Source of the DNA: Dyadobacter fanqingshengii
Lineage (GTDB): Bacteria > Bacteroidota > Bacteroidia > Cytophagales > Spirosomataceae
DNA length: 64,000 nucleotides
Assembly: GCF_023822005.2 (NCBI RefSeq)
Contig: NZ_CP098806.1
Location: 1,984,001 to 2,048,000 of the forward strand
Reading direction: 5' to 3'
Positions 28,130 to 37,076 of the stretch are shown piece after piece. Under the pieces are notes generated by a model that saw only the letters and a list, made by a program, of their open reading frames with translations, ran no database searches and was not told the origin of the DNA. The first letter of the stretch is position 1. Each line of letters begins with the position of its first letter. A program made the position numbers and the translations under genes.

Positions 28130-31100
28130 TCAGAATGTCACATTTAGCCCGAAGACATACACTTTTTGATTCGGATAAGCCGTCTCACGATCCGTTGCGC
28201 CCACTTCCGGGTCCATAAACTTCATCTTGCTGGCTGTGAACAAGTTTTGTCCCGATGCATAAATCCGTACATTCTGGATCTTGATTGCTTTTGTGAGACT
28301 AACCGGAAGTGTGTAGCCGATTATGGCCGTTTTCAAGCGGATATGGTTCGTGTTCTGCATCCAGAAATCCGCCAGCTGCGTGTTATTGGCGTAAGGCGCC
28401 TGGGTTGCGCGCGGGTAACGGGCATCCTGCGTTTCGGGCGTCCAGCGGTTGTCGTAATATTCGTAGCTGGAATTGCTGTTGTTGTTATTGAACGGAATGG
28501 TCTGGAATTGGCGGATATCGAGGTCGGCCATGGAAGATCCCTGGAAGAACAGGTTTGCGTCAAAGCCTTTCCAGCTTGCTGTGGCATTTAATCCGTAAGT
28601 CAGGAAAGGGTAAACCGGGTTACCAATAACGGTTTCATCATTGGAATCGATTTTCCCGTCGGGCGTGCCGTTTGGCCCGCTGATATCGGCATAGCGAATG
28701 TCGCCCGGACGCAGCGTTCCGAATTGCGTAATGTTATAACCGTCCGCAGCATTGATCACCCCGTCATCATTGGTGTCGTCGTCGGTGCTGAAAATGCCCA
28801 TTGTTTTGTAGCCAAACTGCGTTCCGAGCGGTCGGCCTGTGCGGCTGCGGTTGGGATTGTTCCGCGTGGCAGCCGTTTCGTAAACCTTGATCATTTTATT
28901 TTTGGCAAAGCTCACATTGGCATTAAGGCCCAGGCGCAATCCATTTGAAAGACGGTGATTTGTGCCTGCACTTACTTCAAAACCATTGTTTTCCATAATC
29001 CCGCCGTTCTCGTCCGCGAGCGCCAGGCCGTATTCCACAGGCACGCTTACCGCCGGAGGCAACAACATTCCCGTGCGTTTTTCATGGAAATAATCGGCTT
29101 CCAATGTCAGCATGCCACGCCAGAATGCGGCTTCAATTCCAATGTCGGTTTTCGTGGAAATTTCCCAGGTAATGTTTTGATTGGCCTCATTAGGAACAAT
29201 TGCGCCCTGCACCATAGAACCTGTTCCGAATGCGTAGGCGTTGCCATTGAGGTTGTAGCCTGTCAGATATTGGAAAGCCGTACCAGCCAGGTTGCCTGAT
29301 TTACCCCAAGATCCGCGCACTTTGAGGTTATCCACCCAGCTTACTGAATTTTTGAGAAAAGCTTCTTCCGAAACTACCCAACCCGCTGAGAATGCCGGGA
29401 AGTAACCCCATCTTTTACCAGGCGCAAAATAATAATGTCCGTCATAACGACCCGACGCTTCCAGCAAATATTTGCCTGCATAAGCATAGCCCACACGATA
29501 CACATAACCGATCTGGCTGCCGGTCGACGACGTGCCGCCGTTGTCAAAATCGTTCTTGTTCGAACTTCCCATGTTCAGCTCATCCACGTCCACTGCGAAG
29601 TTGTTCCGGCGTGCCGAAAACAACTCGTAAGTATTGTTCCGGGCTTCCGCTACGAGTAATCCTGTGAAGTCGTGCTTGCCGAATGTATGGTGATAATTGA
29701 GGTAACCCTGATATGTAAACGTTTGGGTTTTGATAAACTGTTGCGCCAGCCAGGAGAATGCCGCCGCGCCACCTTCGGACGTGGAAATTTCCCGTTTGTA
29801 AGAGTAAGGCGTTGTGTTCAGGTCCTGGGTGTAATAGTAAAAGGGCTTGTGATATCCTTTTTTGGTTCGCGTCATGGGATCATAACTGAATGTTCCTTTT
29901 ACACTCAGACCTTTGATGAAAGGCAACTTCTGCTCAATGGCGATCGTGGTCAGCAGTGTCGAGTTATTGTTTTTGGTATAACCCGCATTCAAAATGCCCA
30001 CCGGCGAGTTTCCTGCAAATTCTCCCCACAAACCATTGCTGTAATAAAGGCTACGTGTAGGAATGTATTTGAAACCATTCCGGAACAGGTTCGCCGCTGA
30101 AACCGCCGTGTCCACCGAAGAAATGCGCTCCACTGCACCGATCAGCGAAAGGGAAACGGTTGTGGTTTTGGTTGCCTCGGCAGTAATGTTAATGTTATAG
30201 CTGTAACGCGAATATTTCACGGGGTCAAACATTCCGTTTTGTTTCAGAAATCCAAGACCGGTTTGATACTTGATACGATCCGATCCACCGCTGAGCTGCA
30301 ATGCATAATTCTGCATGGGCGCATTCATGTTCACGAGTTCCTTGGTGTTGCTGATCGGATATTTGTCGGGGTCTTCGCGGTTCAGGTTGATGTAATTTTC
30401 AACGAGGTCTGTCGCAAATGGCAGCTGCGTTCCGGTTGGATTTTCGTTTAGATATGCCTCGTTTTTGAGCCGCATATAATCCTGTGCACTCAGCAGTTTG
30501 GGATAATAAGTCGGTGTTTGCGTTCCGTAGTAACTGCTCAATGTTAATGTTGGAGCGCCTGTTGCACCTTTTTTGGTGGTGATGAGCAAAACGCCATTGG
30601 CGCCGCCCAAACCGTAAGGCGCAACTGCCGCCGCATCTTTCAAAACAGTGACCGTCTCAATAGAACCCGGATCGATCTGGTTTACATTGTCCCGGATAAT
30701 CCCGTCCACAACAACCAGCGGGCGGTTATTTCCCGTTGTTCCTATGCCCCGGATGTAGATCTGCGGGGAGTCATTGCCAGGCTGCCCGCCGTTAGGCCGC
30801 ATGCTTACACCGGCCACTCTTCCTGCGATGGAGTTGGAAATGTTAGGAACCGGATTTTCCGCAATTTCGCTTCCTTTCACCGATGCAATGGAACCAGTTA
30901 ATGTCGATTTCTTCTGCGTTCCATAACCTACAACCACCACTTCATCAAGCGCTTTTGTATCCAGAATCAAATCAACTTTTAGATCCGTAGCATTGCCAAC
31001 AGTCACTTCCTGAGATAGATAGCCCACAAAGGAAAAGATCAGCACCGCATCGCCATCCGGAACATCCAGCTGAAAATTACCGGAAACGTCGGTTGTTGTT

Positions 31101-31612
31101 CCTCTCTGGGTTCCTTTTAAAATAATGCTAACACCCGGCAACGGCTCATTGGTTTCAGGCGTCTTGACCGTTCCTCTTACCGTAATGTCCGCCACCACCG
31201 GTGCTACATCCGGTTCTGCCGGGGCTTGCAGCAATGTGGTTTTTTTGGTTGACCTGGATAAAACGATCTGGTTGTTTTTGACGCGGTAGGCAATGGCCAG
31301 TGGCGTCAGTAGCTTGTCGAGCACCGCGTCGAGCTTTTCCTTGTTGGCATCAATGCTCACGATATGCTGCAAACTCACCAGGTTGCTCGAATAGGCGAAT
31401 TTCACCTTCGTTTCATTCTCGATTTTTATCAATGCTTCATTTAAAGTCACATTCTTCAATTCCAGCGTCACCCCTTTGCTGAGGAGTTCCTGGGCTGGTG
31501 ACTTATGCGCAAAGGCCATTGCCGAGCACAGGCCGATACATAATAATTGGTAGATCGTCAGTCGCATGATTTTGGGTAGCAATCCATGCCGTGGATGAAA
31601 AGGTTTTTTCAT
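28130..31612 (-). CDS. SusC-family TonB-dependent transducer with N-terminal STN domain
   Basis: This 1160-residue receptor is longer than the others because residues about 45-120 form an STN (secretin/TonB short N-terminal) domain (LELKNVTLNEALIKIENE, FAYSSNLVSLQHIVSI). In FecA/FecR/FecI-type systems this domain contacts the anti-sigma factor across the periplasm. After it come a carboxypeptidase-regulatory-like domain (RGTVKTPETNEPLPGVSI), the motif VVVVGYGTQKKSTLTGS, a plug and a barrel. FecR and an ECF sigma factor are encoded directly upstream, so it is very likely both importer and sensor for its own operon. Start MKKPFHPRHGLLPKIMRL resembles other STN-SusC leaders, so the first ATG was kept. 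Confidence 0.94.
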   Translation of the reverse strand: MKKPFHPRHGLLPKIMRLTIYQLLCIGLCSAMAFAHKSPAQELLSKGVTLELKNVTLNEALIKIENETKVKFAYSSNLVSLQHIVSIDANKEKLDAVLDKLLTPLAIAYRVKNNQIVLSRSTKKTTLLQAPAEPDVAPVVADITVRGTVKTPETNEPLPGVSIILKGTQRGTTTDVSGNFQLDVPDGDAVLIFSFVGYLSQEVTVGNATDLKVDLILDTKALDEVVVVGYGTQKKSTLTGSIASVKGSEIAENPVPNISNSIAGRVAGVSMRPNGGQPGNDSPQIYIRGIGTTGNNRPLVVVDGIIRDNVNQIDPGSIETVTVLKDAAAVAPYGLGGANGVLLITTKKGATGAPTLTLSSYYGTQTPTYYPKLLSAQDYMRLKNEAYLNENPTGTQLPFATDLVENYINLNREDPDKYPISNTKELVNMNAPMQNYALQLSGGSDRIKYQTGLGFLKQNGMFDPVKYSRYSYNINITAEATKTTTVSLSLIGAVERISSVDTAVSAANLFRNGFKYIPTRSLYYSNGLWGEFAGNSPVGILNAGYTKNNNSTLLTTIAIEQKLPFIKGLSVKGTFSYDPMTRTKKGYHKPFYYYTQDLNTTPYSYKREISTSEGGAAAFSWLAQQFIKTQTFTYQGYLNYHHTFGKHDFTGLLVAEARNNTYELFSARRNNFAVDVDELNMGSSNKNDFDNGGTSSTGSQIGYVYRVGYAYAGKYLLEASGRYDGHYYFAPGKRWGYFPAFSAGWVVSEEAFLKNSVSWVDNLKVRGSWGKSGNLAGTAFQYLTGYNLNGNAYAFGTGSMVQGAIVPNEANQNITWEISTKTDIGIEAAFWRGMLTLEADYFHEKRTGMLLPPAVSVPVEYGLALADENGGIMENNGFEVSAGTNHRLSNGLRLGLNANVSFAKNKMIKVYETAATRNNPNRSRTGRPLGTQFGYKTMGIFSTDDDTNDDGVINAADGYNITQFGTLRPGDIRYADISGPNGTPDGKIDSNDETVIGNPVYPFLTYGLNATASWKGFDANLFFQGSSMADLDIRQFQTIPFNNNNSNSSYEYYDNRWTPETQDARYPRATQAPYANNTQLADFWMQNTNHIRLKTAIIGYTLPVSLTKAIKIQNVRIYASGQNLFTASKMKFMDPEVGATDRETAYPNQKVYVFGLNVTF

Positions 31613-31660
31613 AAGTTTACATTGAATTGGTTAAAATGTTAGCAATAACTATCCTGCTGT

Positions 31661-32647
31661 TCAATCGCAGCCTTCGCCGCCAAACGTAATTTTATCTCCC
31701 TCCATCTGATAATTTGTTCCTAATAAAACATCGATCATATCCAGAATTTCGGGAAGCCGCTGGTTGTTGAAATCCACTTTCAACCGGCACTTTTTGATCT
31801 GCGGATCCTTGAATTCAATGTTGACCTTGAAAATTTTTCCCAACCGTTCTGCCACCTCGTCCATGGGCACTTCGTCGAAAACCAGCGAGACGCTTTGCCA
31901 TATTTCCTTTGTTTCACGATTTTCCACCAATGTTTTCACTGTTAAAGCACTGCTGTTTTTGGCAAAAACCACTTGTTGCTTTGGCCGCAAAACCACCGGT
32001 TTTTTCTCTTTCACCGATTCCACCTCCACCACGCCCGTTACCACCGTAACCTGGCAAGTTGCTTCACCCGCATTCGCACGCACATTGAAACTGGTTCCCA
32101 AAACCCGGGTTTTCATTTCACCCGAAAATATCTCGAATGGATGCAGCTTGTCGGGCTTCACGTCGAAAAAACCTTCCCCGGAGAACCGAACCTTTCGCTC
32201 GTTGAAAGCCTTCCTATAGGATAATGTAGCGCCCGGACTCAGCCATACCGTGCTGCTGTCGGGCAGCGTGTACCGGGTTACTTTCTTTTCCTGATTACTA
32301 AAACTCACCCAATCAGAAACAGGCGTTTTCGTTTCAGAAACCGTTTTATTTGGTTTGGAATAGAAAAAATAAGCAATCCCTAAGCCTACAAATAACACAG
32401 CCGCAATACGAAGCGCGTATGTCCAGAACGTAGCCACCGGCGCCGGCTGCAAATGCATCTTTTCCTGCTCCGCAATATGCACCTGAATGCGGTTGTACAG
32501 ATTTTCCTCTTCGGCGCCGGTCCAGAGTTCGGGATGTTCAGCGTCCAGACTCTGATACCAATCATTCACTTCCCGGCTTTCCGCTTCGCTGCATGAGCCG
32601 GTCAGGTATTTTCCTAATATTTCGGATGAAGGTTTAGGGTGCTTCAT
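31661..32647 (-). CDS. FecR-family anti-sigma factor
   Basis: The 328-residue protein has a cytoplasmic N-terminal segment (about 1-75), one membrane helix (about 77-96, ALRIAAVLFVGLGIAYFF), a periplasmic FecR domain (about 130-230, with YTLPDSSTVWLSPGATLSY and VLGTSFNVRA) and a C-terminal DUF4974-type domain (LVFDEVPMDEVAERLGKIF). It would hold the adjacent ECF sigma factor inactive until the STN domain of the SusC at 28130 signals substrate binding. The gene lies between sigma and susC. A 6-bp inverted repeat (GTGTAA-N3-TTACAC, 32651-32665) sits only a few bases upstream of its start codon. Confidence 0.94.
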   Translation of the reverse strand: MKHPKPSSEILGKYLTGSCSEAESREVNDWYQSLDAEHPELWTGAEEENLYNRIQVHIAEQEKMHLQPAPVATFWTYALRIAAVLFVGLGIAYFFYSKPNKTVSETKTPVSDWVSFSNQEKKVTRYTLPDSSTVWLSPGATLSYRKAFNERKVRFSGEGFFDVKPDKLHPFEIFSGEMKTRVLGTSFNVRANAGEATCQVTVVTGVVEVESVKEKKPVVLRPKQQVVFAKNSSALTVKTLVENRETKEIWQSVSLVFDEVPMDEVAERLGKIFKVNIEFKDPQIKKCRLKVDFNNQRLPEILDMIDVLLGTNYQMEGDKITFGGEGCD

Positions 32648-32753
32648 TAGGTGTAAGTTTTACACTTATTAAAAGGTTTCAATAGTACAGTCTATGAAAT
32701 GCCCGCGCAACCCTTAGTCCGAATGTAAATTTTTTTTTAAAAAATAGGATAAG

Positions 32754-33335
32754 TCAAATTAATGGGAGGAAAAGCACGGCAAATGCGATGTAATCCTTCA
32801 TTTCTACACGCAGGATTTTTAATGCTTTGCTGATATGCGCTTCAACGGTTTTCTCAGAAATTTCCATAGAGGCCGCAATTTCTTTGATGGAATAGCCTTT
32901 CCGGCTGAGGATAAAAACTTCACGGCACTTCTGCGGAAGTTTGAGCAGCGACTGCTCATAAAATTCATGAAGATTATTAAATTCCAGATATTCACTGGTA
33001 TCATTATCAAGCACTTCGTCGTCATCCAGGAATGTGGTCGTTCTTTTTTTCTGCTCCTGATGAAAGTAATTGATAATGTTGTTTTTCAACATGCCATTCA
33101 GGTAAGCCTGGATGTTTTTCTGGATGTCAAACTTGTTCCTGCCCAGCCAGAATTTCACAAAAGTCTCCTGAACCAGATCTTCGGCGATAGATTTTAAGCC
33201 TGTCTTCCTTATAGCAATATGAACGAGGAGCCTGGCGTGCCGCCTGTACAGCTCGCGAAACGCCAATTCTTCATCACACTGACAAATCAGTTTCATCAAT
33301 GTTTCTTCGGAATAAGTGCTGTACACGTGTGTCAC
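32754..33335 (-). CDS. ECF RNA polymerase sigma factor (sigma-70 family, Bacteroidota expansion type)
   Basis: A 193-residue sigma factor with region 2 (DEELAFRELYRRHARLL, AEDLVQETFVKFW) and region 4 (LPQKCREVFILSRKGYSIKEIA, SEKTVEAHISKALKILR). The C-terminus ends in a hydrophobic tail (DYIAFAVLFLPLI) that I recall as common in this group. It should direct RNA polymerase to the neighbouring susC/susD promoter once released by FecR (31661). The start is GTG at 33335; the next ATG (33296) would cut into the conserved beginning of region 2. It is divergent from the CE15-like gene, 73 bp away, so the two may share a control region. Confidence 0.93.
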   Translation of the reverse strand: MTHVYSTYSEETLMKLICQCDEELAFRELYRRHARLLVHIAIRKTGLKSIAEDLVQETFVKFWLGRNKFDIQKNIQAYLNGMLKNNIINYFHQEQKKRTTTFLDDDEVLDNDTSEYLEFNNLHEFYEQSLLKLPQKCREVFILSRKGYSIKEIAASMEISEKTVEAHISKALKILRVEMKDYIAFAVLFLPLI

Positions 33336-33408
33336 CGCTTTTCAGGATTATGGAATGTGAAAATATCCAGGCTACATTACCGCAAAAGCATCCGTTGCAT
33401 CTTATATA

Positions 33409-34761
33409 ATGTTAAAAATGGTAAAAATTGATTCTATGCAAAGATCTGTAAAATCGCCGCTTCGCGCTTCTGCCAGAAAGTGGATAACCGGTTGCTTACT
33501 TTCCGCCGGTTACATCGCAGCCGCACAACAGCAAGCTGCGAATCGCCCGACTATGGTCGCTGGTTTTCCCGTCAATTATTCCGAGGATTCGGTGGGCACC
33601 TACACCCTCCCCGATCTGCTGAAAACCAATGACGGTCAGAAAGTGACGAGTGCGGAGGTTTGGACAAAAAAGCGGCGCCCGGAAATCGTGAAGCTGTTTG
33701 AAGAATCTCAGTTTGGTAAAATGCCCGGTCGACCGGCTGATATGCATTTTAATGTTTTCGATAAAGGAACGCCTGCATTCAATGGCAAAGCGACACGCAA
33801 ACAGGTTACGGTTTATTTTACCAAAGACACATCAGACCATAAAATGAACCTGGTCATTTACGTTCCTGCCGCCGCCACCAAGCCCGTCCCTTTGCTGATG
33901 AACATTTCATTTATCGCTTATAATCAGCTCATTGACGATCCTGGGCTGATGATAGGCAATGTTTGGAATAAGGAAGGCCTGCGCGTGAAAGCGGATAAGC
34001 CGACCGCGTTTGGAAAAATGAATGTCGAGCAATTTATCGACGCCGGTTTCGGTTTTGCCACCGTGTATTATGGTGATATTGAACCTGATTTCAAAGACGG
34101 CATTAAGCACGGAATCAGGAGCCTTTATTTAAAACCGGGACAAACACAAACCGCTCCCGACGAATGGGGCGCCATTGCGGCCTGGGGCTGGGGGTTAAGC
34201 CGTGCCATGGATTATTTCGAAACGGATCAATCCATTGATAGCAAGCGTATTGCATTGCAAGGCGCTTCGCCATTGGGAAAAACGGTGCTTTGGGCAGGCG
34301 CGCACGACCCTAGATACAAAGTCATTATCGCCAGCATTTCCGGCGAAGGCGGCGCGGCGCTGAGCAGGCGGCATTATGGCGAAACGATCCAGCACATTTC
34401 TGATCCGAGCCGTTATTTATATCAATTTGCACCCAAATACCACGATTACGCGGCCAATGTGAGCAGCTTACCTGTTGACGGACACATGCTTGTGGCACTC
34501 ATAGCACCCAGACCATTGCTTTTGCAAACGGGCAGCACCGATTACTGGTCTGATCCGAAGGGTGAGTTTTTGTCTGCCGTGGCGGCTGCTCCGGTTTACA
34601 AGTTGTTCAAAGAAAAAGGCCCTGAAACGACGGTTATGCCAGCTGCCGGTGACACTTCATTACTCCTGAACGAACTCGGGTATTTCATGCACGACGGCGG
34701 GCATAGCGTAATGCCGGGCGACTGGACGCACATTATTACCTATATGAAGAAATATTTGTAA
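33409..34761 (+). CDS. CE15-like (glucuronoyl esterase-related) alpha/beta hydrolase, secreted
   Basis: One of two plus-strand genes. From the ATG at 33409 it encodes 450 residues; ATG codons at 33418 and 33436 are alternatives, the last placing the signal peptide (SAGYIAAAQ) at a more usual distance. Features match carbohydrate esterase family 15: PEIVKLFEESQFGKMPGRP, nucleophile elbow GASPLGK with Ser287, SGEGGAALSRR, APRPLLLQTGSTDYWSDPKGEF and GGHSVMPGDW with His432. CE15 enzymes cleave ester links between glucuronic acid and lignin. The family motif is usually GCSRxGK; here Arg is replaced by Pro288 and Cys by Ala, so activity may differ. It is divergent from the sigma factor gene. Confidence 0.78.
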   Translation: MLKMVKIDSMQRSVKSPLRASARKWITGCLLSAGYIAAAQQQAANRPTMVAGFPVNYSEDSVGTYTLPDLLKTNDGQKVTSAEVWTKKRRPEIVKLFEESQFGKMPGRPADMHFNVFDKGTPAFNGKATRKQVTVYFTKDTSDHKMNLVIYVPAAATKPVPLLMNISFIAYNQLIDDPGLMIGNVWNKEGLRVKADKPTAFGKMNVEQFIDAGFGFATVYYGDIEPDFKDGIKHGIRSLYLKPGQTQTAPDEWGAIAAWGWGLSRAMDYFETDQSIDSKRIALQGASPLGKTVLWAGAHDPRYKVIIASISGEGGAALSRRHYGETIQHISDPSRYLYQFAPKYHDYAANVSSLPVDGHMLVALIAPRPLLLQTGSTDYWSDPKGEFLSAVAAAPVYKLFKEKGPETTVMPAAGDTSLLLNELGYFMHDGGHSVMPGDWTHIITYMKKYL

Positions 34762-34773
34762 AACCGCTTCGAA

Positions 34774-35127
34774 TCATTGGGTATTCAATGCTCTTTTGAT
34801 GAAACCGCCTAAAAAACTCGCGACAAATGTAAGGATCAGAGAGCCGTAAAGGCTGAAATTTTCGAGTTCTTGCTGCGCGGTATTTTCGGGCGATTCGGTG
34901 AATAAAAAATAGCCTGTTAAAATCAGGATACATTGTAATAATGCCAGAAACCATCCCTTACGCGGCTCAATAAATCCGAGAACGATCGCGGCTAACACGG
35001 CAACAATGTAAGGCAGATGAATGCTTTCGGCGTTCTTGATCACGACAACGACGAGCGCGCTGGCAAAAACAACTATAATAGCGCTTACGATCAGTTTTTT
35101 ATCAAAAAATGGTGCTTTCGTACTCAT
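34774..35127 (-). CDS. Small hypothetical membrane protein with four predicted helices
   Basis: A 117-residue protein with about four hydrophobic segments (near residues 12-30, 37-53, 58-76 and 92-110) and short charged loops (KNAESIH, EPRKGW, ESPENTAQQELEN). I do not recognise the family. Its stop lies 12 bp from that of the convergent CE15-like gene, and its start is 12 bp after the DapB-like stop, so it is probably cotranscribed with the DapB-like gene. No function can be inferred. Confidence 0.72.
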   Translation of the reverse strand: MSTKAPFFDKKLIVSAIIVVFASALVVVVIKNAESIHLPYIVAVLAAIVLGFIEPRKGWFLALLQCILILTGYFLFTESPENTAQQELENFSLYGSLILTFVASFLGGFIKRALNTQ

Positions 35128-35139
35128 TTATATTTTCGG

Positions 35140-35805
35140 CTATTGCATGAATTCCAGGATGTTATACCGCCGGTTTTCGAGATTTTTATTTAAAACAAGA
35201 TCAATAATTTGCCGTACACCCGCCGCGTAGGACGCATGTCCGAGGACTTTTGTTTCGATGGTCAGAGCGTCGTTTCCATCCTGAATAACGATTTTATGGT
35301 AAGCATGTTTGCCAAGAAAATCATCCGGAATGGCGATTTCAGCGGATTGCGTTTCCTGATCTCTAACAGAAATTATCTGCTCAACAGGAAACCCAAGCGA
35401 GTTAGCAAGGTTATAAGCAGTTCCCGGCTCGGTCTGTTTCGCTGCCTGGTGTGACTCGGTAAGTGTAATGTTATAGTCTTTAAACTGTTTCCCAAACTGC
35501 CCCAGCATAGCCATGGTTTTGAGCATTAACATAGAAGTGTTCGGGCAAATGACAAGTGGAAAATCCGGTGTTAAATGCTCCGTTTCAAGCCCGGTCGAAA
35601 GCTCAATGAAAGTGGAAGCGGTTTGCTCACAGAACATTATGCATTCAGCAATCTGTCGCCCGGAACCGCAATGCAGGATGATTGCCTGCTCCGATGCATG
35701 TTGAAACGCACTTTCCCACGGAATGAGGTCACAGTTTTGAAATGTCGCTTTGGCGGACAGCATTGCACTTGCCAACTTACCCGAACCAACTACAAACACT
35801 TTCAT
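35140..35805 (-). CDS. Dihydrodipicolinate reductase-like protein
   Basis: A 221-residue protein with a nucleotide-binding start VFVVGSGKLASAM (residues 4-16) and the DapB C-terminal signature ESHQAAKQTEPGTA (117-130). In DapB the matching motif is EAHHRHK...PSGTA; His119 and Lys123 correspond to the catalytic His and Lys, while the second His is Gln120. DapB reduces dihydrodipicolinate in lysine and peptidoglycan precursor synthesis, but this protein is somewhat short and its glycine-rich loop (GSGKLA) differs from the usual GxxGRMG. It may be a divergent DapB or a reductase of another substrate. No lysine genes are nearby. Confidence 0.72.
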   Translation of the reverse strand: MKVFVVGSGKLASAMLSAKATFQNCDLIPWESAFQHASEQAIILHCGSGRQIAECIMFCEQTASTFIELSTGLETEHLTPDFPLVICPNTSMLMLKTMAMLGQFGKQFKDYNITLTESHQAAKQTEPGTAYNLANSLGFPVEQIISVRDQETQSAEIAIPDDFLGKHAYHKIVIQDGNDALTIETKVLGHASYAAGVRQIIDLVLNKNLENRRYNILEFMQ

Positions 35806-35838
35806 TTCCTGCGACTTTTTTTACTTTGAGCTACACCA

Positions 35839-35870
35839 TTGCCGGAACAATGAGCACATTATTCCGGCAA
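35839..35870. promoter_or_regulatory. 9-bp inverted repeat between efflux adaptor and DapB-like gene
   Basis: Perfect arms TTGCCGGAA and TTCCGGCAA are separated by 14 bp in the 109-bp gap. There is no T-run on either side, so it is not a standard terminator. It could be a transcript-stabilising hairpin, a weak terminator of the efflux operon, or a regulator site for the downstream gene. Confidence 0.4.
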
Positions 35871-35914
35871 CGAATATTCAGAAGAAATGGGCAAGAATGC
35901 AAATCAGCAGCTCC

Positions 35915-37066
35915 CTACCCGTCCTTTTCCGTGTTCTTAATCTTCATCAACAACGCATAAGCATTCTTCACAACCAGTTTGGTGCTATTGTCAATGCCTT
36001 TTGCTTCAATTTGCTGCTTGCCGTCGTTGATGACGCCGGGTTTTACGTGGATCATTTCGAAGTTGCCGCTTCCATTGTCTGTGAAAACGTAAAATTTATT
36101 TTCCCAGCGCACGAGCGCATCCTCGGGAACCGTGAGTGCTTTTTTATTGCTCACCGAAACTTCACCATTCATAAACATGCCCGGAACGAGCGTTGAACTG
36201 TATTTCTCAAAATGGCAATGCACTTCGGCCATCCTGTCCTGATCGAGGCTTTTTGTGATCAAAATAATTTCGGCCTGAAATCTTTTCGTTGGATCGCCAT
36301 TGGTGAAAGCGGTTACGCGCTGGCCCACTGACAGTGCGCCCAAGTCTTTTTCAAACACATTCAAAACCAAATGAATGTCGCTGGGATTAACGAGCTCGAA
36401 AAGCATGTCCGTCGGCGCGGTGTATTTGCCGACATTCACATTGACTTTGGACACAAAACCATTGATAGGCGACTTAATAGAGACACTTTTGGAGATCTTA
36501 TCCGCTTTGAGTTTAGCCGGATCAATGCCAATCACTTCCAGTTTTTGTCCCAATGCACTGGCGAGAATGCGCTGGGTTTCCATTTCTGCCCTGGCCTGCT
36601 GAAAAACCCGGTCGCTGCTGGCTTTGCTCGCATTCAGGTCGCGCTGGCGGTTGAATTCGGATTCTGCCAGGAGCAGCTTTTCTTTGGCGGTCAGGTAGTC
36701 CTGCTGGAGCTGGATGAACTGCATATCCTCTAACTCGGCCAAAACCTCACCCTTGCGTACATGCATGCCAGGGAGCATTTTGGTGGATTTCAAATAACCG
36801 CCCAAAGGAAAACTGAGGCTTATCGTGCTCTGCGGCGGCACGTCGATTTTCCCCTGCAGCGACAGCACGCCACTGATATTTTCAAATGCTGGCGTGCCCA
36901 CTTCTATGCCCACGCTTTTCTGCTGGGCGTCGCTGACGGAGACAAATGTTTCACTTTGCGCCGGGTCAGCAGCGGCTTTTTCACTTTGGGCCGTTTCCGG
37001 TTGTTTTTCGTCTTTGCAGGCAAGCATGAGCAACATGCTCAGACAGATAATGGTGTGAATTTTCAT
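35915..37066 (-). CDS. RND efflux periplasmic adaptor (CusB/CzcB-type membrane fusion lipoprotein)
   Basis: A 383-residue adaptor linking an inner-membrane RND pump to an outer-membrane channel. It has a lipoprotein signal (LLMLAC, Cys17), a biotinyl-lipoyl-like half (GMHVRKGEVLAELE), a coiled-coil hairpin (LQQDYLTAKEKLLLAESEF), then the second lipoyl half and beta-barrel (IKSPINGFVSKVNVNVGKY, VNPSDIHLVLNVFEKDLGAL). The C-terminal domain ends KNAYALLMKI. Its start is 10 bp after the stop of the pump gene, so both are one operon. The metal cannot be named; the HME-type pump next to it points to divalent or monovalent metals. Confidence 0.92.
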   Translation of the reverse strand: MKIHTIICLSMLLMLACKDEKQPETAQSEKAAADPAQSETFVSVSDAQQKSVGIEVGTPAFENISGVLSLQGKIDVPPQSTISLSFPLGGYLKSTKMLPGMHVRKGEVLAELEDMQFIQLQQDYLTAKEKLLLAESEFNRQRDLNASKASSDRVFQQARAEMETQRILASALGQKLEVIGIDPAKLKADKISKSVSIKSPINGFVSKVNVNVGKYTAPTDMLFELVNPSDIHLVLNVFEKDLGALSVGQRVTAFTNGDPTKRFQAEIILITKSLDQDRMAEVHCHFEKYSSTLVPGMFMNGEVSVSNKKALTVPEDALVRWENKFYVFTDNGSGNFEMIHVKPGVINDGKQQIEAKGIDNSTKLVVKNAYALLMKIKNTEKDG

Positions 37067-37076
37067 TTGAATGTTC

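Noticed and set aside
32651..32665. GTGTAA-N3-TTACAC as the operator of the sigma/FecR unit
   Set aside because: It lies only a few bases from the FecR start, downstream of the expected promoter; a 6-bp repeat in AT-rich DNA is weak evidence.
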